DNA of 6,334 nt, taken from assembly GCA_016195395.1 (NCBI GenBank), contig JACPZR010000211.1:1-6334 (forward strand), given 5' to 3'. Below, piece by piece: positions 5,048-6,334 of the stretch (positions are counted from its first letter, which is position 1; each line of letters begins with the position of its first letter). A program made the position numbers and the translations under genes. Source of the stretch: Spirochaetia bacterium (GTDB lineage Bacteria; Spirochaetota; Leptospirae; Leptospirales; Leptonemataceae). The notes beneath the pieces were generated by a model, which searched no databases, was not told the DNA's origin, and was given only the letters and a program-made list of their open reading frames with translations.

Positions 5048-6334
5048 CAGGCACGACCCCGCAGTTTGCCGCGTTTCATGAACGGCTCATAGTTGCGCAT
5101 CAAGAGCTGAGCTTCGATCTGCTTCAGGGTATCCAAACCCACCCCGACGATAATCAGAAGCGACGTTCCACCGAATGTGTACGCAAGCCCTTGAATGTTC
5201 TGGTTCGTTTTTAGATCCAGAGCATTGATGATAAAATAAGGAGCCAAAGCAAGCGCAGCCAGCATGACCGCGCCCGGAAGAGTGATGCGGTTCAACACCG
5301 ACTCAATGTAGTCGCGGGTATGAGTCCCCGGGCGAATCCCCGGGATAAAGCCGCCGTATTTTTTCAGGTTCTCGGCAAGTTCGTGCGGATTGATTTGAAT
5401 CGCTGTGTAGAAATACGCAAAGAAGATGATGAGCATCGTATAGATGGTATAATACGGAATCTGCATGTAGAATTCGGGCGCAAATGGATTCAGCCACTTC
5501 TGGAGAATTTCCCACCCGTACCACTTGGACGTGCCGCCCATCATGCCCACAATCGTCTGCGGGAACAGAAGGAGCGAAGAAGCAAAGATGATCGGCATAA
5601 CGCTTGCCGAATTGAGCTTAAACGGAATGCTCTGTGAGCGCGCCTGCACCATCCGGCGTCCCTGCATCTTCTTCCCATATTGGAGCGGGACCTTCCGCAC
5701 GCCCTGACTCAATAGGACCGTGAACGCTATCAACAGGATGAACAGGACTACGAGAATAATAACGTCGAACGGATTCACACCGCTCTGGTCCGTAAACATG
5801 CGAACGATCATCCGCGGCAGCTGCGCGATGATACCGGCGAAAATGATAAGCGACGCGCCGTTTCCGATGCCTCGCTCGGTGATCTGCTCACCCATCCACA
5901 TCAGGAGCACAGTCCCGCCCGTAATTGCAAGCAGGCCGGATGCGATGAACATACTTCCACGAACACTGGGAGACACCAAGTCCTCTCCTGTGCGGCTTTT
6001 CTGGTCCATTGCCCAGATGAGGATGAACATCGCTTGAATGGCGCACAACACCACCGTCCCGTAACGGGTGTACTGGTTGATCTTCTTGCGGCCTTCTTCC
6101 CCTTCACGCTGCAGTCGAGCCAGCGGAGGAATGACCACCGTGAGGAGGTTCATAATAATAGAAGAAGAAATGTACGGCATGATGCCCAATGAGAAGATGG
6201 AGAGCTTGAAAAGCGCACCGCCGGAGAACACGTTCACAACGTCCAGGAAGGATTGTCCCGCCTGCTTCATATGCGCAACCGCCACGGGGTTGACGCCCGG
6301 AATCGTAATGAACGACCCCATCCGATAGATGATC
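5047..6334 (-). CDS. secY: Preprotein translocase subunit SecY (N-terminus outside window)
   Basis: SecY is the channel subunit of the SecYEG translocon in the inner membrane. It exports unfolded proteins and inserts membrane proteins. The visible 428 codons start inside TM1 ([16 protein letters not shown]) and lack roughly the first 20-30 residues; the internal Met at 6321 is not the true start. The plug and TM2 region [28 protein letters not shown] is present. It is followed by the usual hydrophobic segments, [22 protein letters not shown], the cytosolic C4 loop around [16 protein letters not shown], and the C5 loop [29 protein letters not shown], which docks SecA and the ribosome. It ends [16 protein letters not shown]. 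SecY proteins usually have about 430-450 residues, so this one is complete apart from the edge. Its stop codon overlaps the adk start, consistent with the spc-operon order secY-adk. Confidence 0.98.
   Translation of the reverse strand, partial: IIYRMGSFITIPGVNPVAVAHMKQAGQSFLDVVNVFSGGALFKLSIFSLGIMPYISSSIIMNLLTVVIPPLARLQREGEEGRKKINQYTRYGTVVLCAIQAMFILIWAMDQKSRTGEDLVSPSVRGSMFIASGLLAITGGTVLLMWMGEQITERGIGNGASLIIFAGIIAQLPRMIVRMFTDQSGVNPFDVIILVVLFILLIAFTVLLSQGVRKVPLQYGKKMQGRRMVQARSQSIPFKLNSASVMPIIFASSLLLFPQTIVGMMGGTSKWYGWEILQKWLNPFAPEFYMQIPYYTIYTMLIIFFAYFYTAIQINPHELAENLKKYGGFIPGIRPGTHTRDYIESVLNRITLPGAVMLAALALAPYFIINALDLKTNQNIQGLAYTFGGTSLLIIVGVGLDTLKQIEAQLLMRNYEPFMKRGKLRGRA

Noticed and set aside
1..6334. 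CRISPR array, insertion sequence, prophage or defence genes
   Set aside because: No repeat-spacer pattern, transposase, integrase or terminal inverted repeats were seen. All supported genes are housekeeping apart from one Rrf2 regulator.

Overview
This window is bacterial and is dominated by the end of the conserved spc/alpha ribosomal-protein operons, all on the minus strand. In transcription order (high to low coordinates) it reads secY (5' part outside the window), adk, infA, rpmJ, rpsM, rpsK, rpoA, rplQ. A strong hairpin terminator with a U-tract follows rplQ. Beyond it, a small Rrf2-family regulator lies on the plus strand, and divergent from that is purB (adenylosuccinate lyase), which runs off the left edge. 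Proteins are close to standard bacterial types. Start codons are ATG and GTG, and TAA and TGA are both used as stops. The RpoA N-terminal domain (a [19 protein letters not shown] segment) resembles PVC-type or other deep-branching bacteria, but I cannot name the phylum with confidence. Neither map (usual near adk/infA) nor rpsD (usual between rpsK and rpoA) is present, although both are found elsewhere in the genome in many lineages.

The operon genes work together. SecY forms the protein-export channel. Adk balances adenine nucleotides. InfA (IF1) starts translation. L36, S13, S11 and L17 build the ribosome. RpoA is the alpha subunit that nucleates RNA polymerase assembly. Spacing is tight: a 1-nt secY/adk overlap, a 10-nt infA/rpmJ gap, 2 nt between rpmJ and rpsM, 6 nt between rpsM and rpsK, and 33 nt between rpsK and rpoA. 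This points to one coupled transcript. The 37-codon rpmJ is easy to miss.

I found no new system such as a defence island, CRISPR array, mobile element or RNA gene. The interesting content is damage or divergence in housekeeping genes. (1) The rpoA-rplQ junction looks as if about 200 bp were missing: the alpha CTD stops at its second helix-hairpin-helix segment and runs straight into codon ~42 of L17. (2) purB carries an in-frame TAA, after which recognisable PurB sequence continues in the same frame to the window edge. (3) The alpha CTD has lost most residues that contact UP-element DNA in E. coli. Points 1 and 2 could be real lesions or errors in a draft assembly. Reads across both positions would decide.
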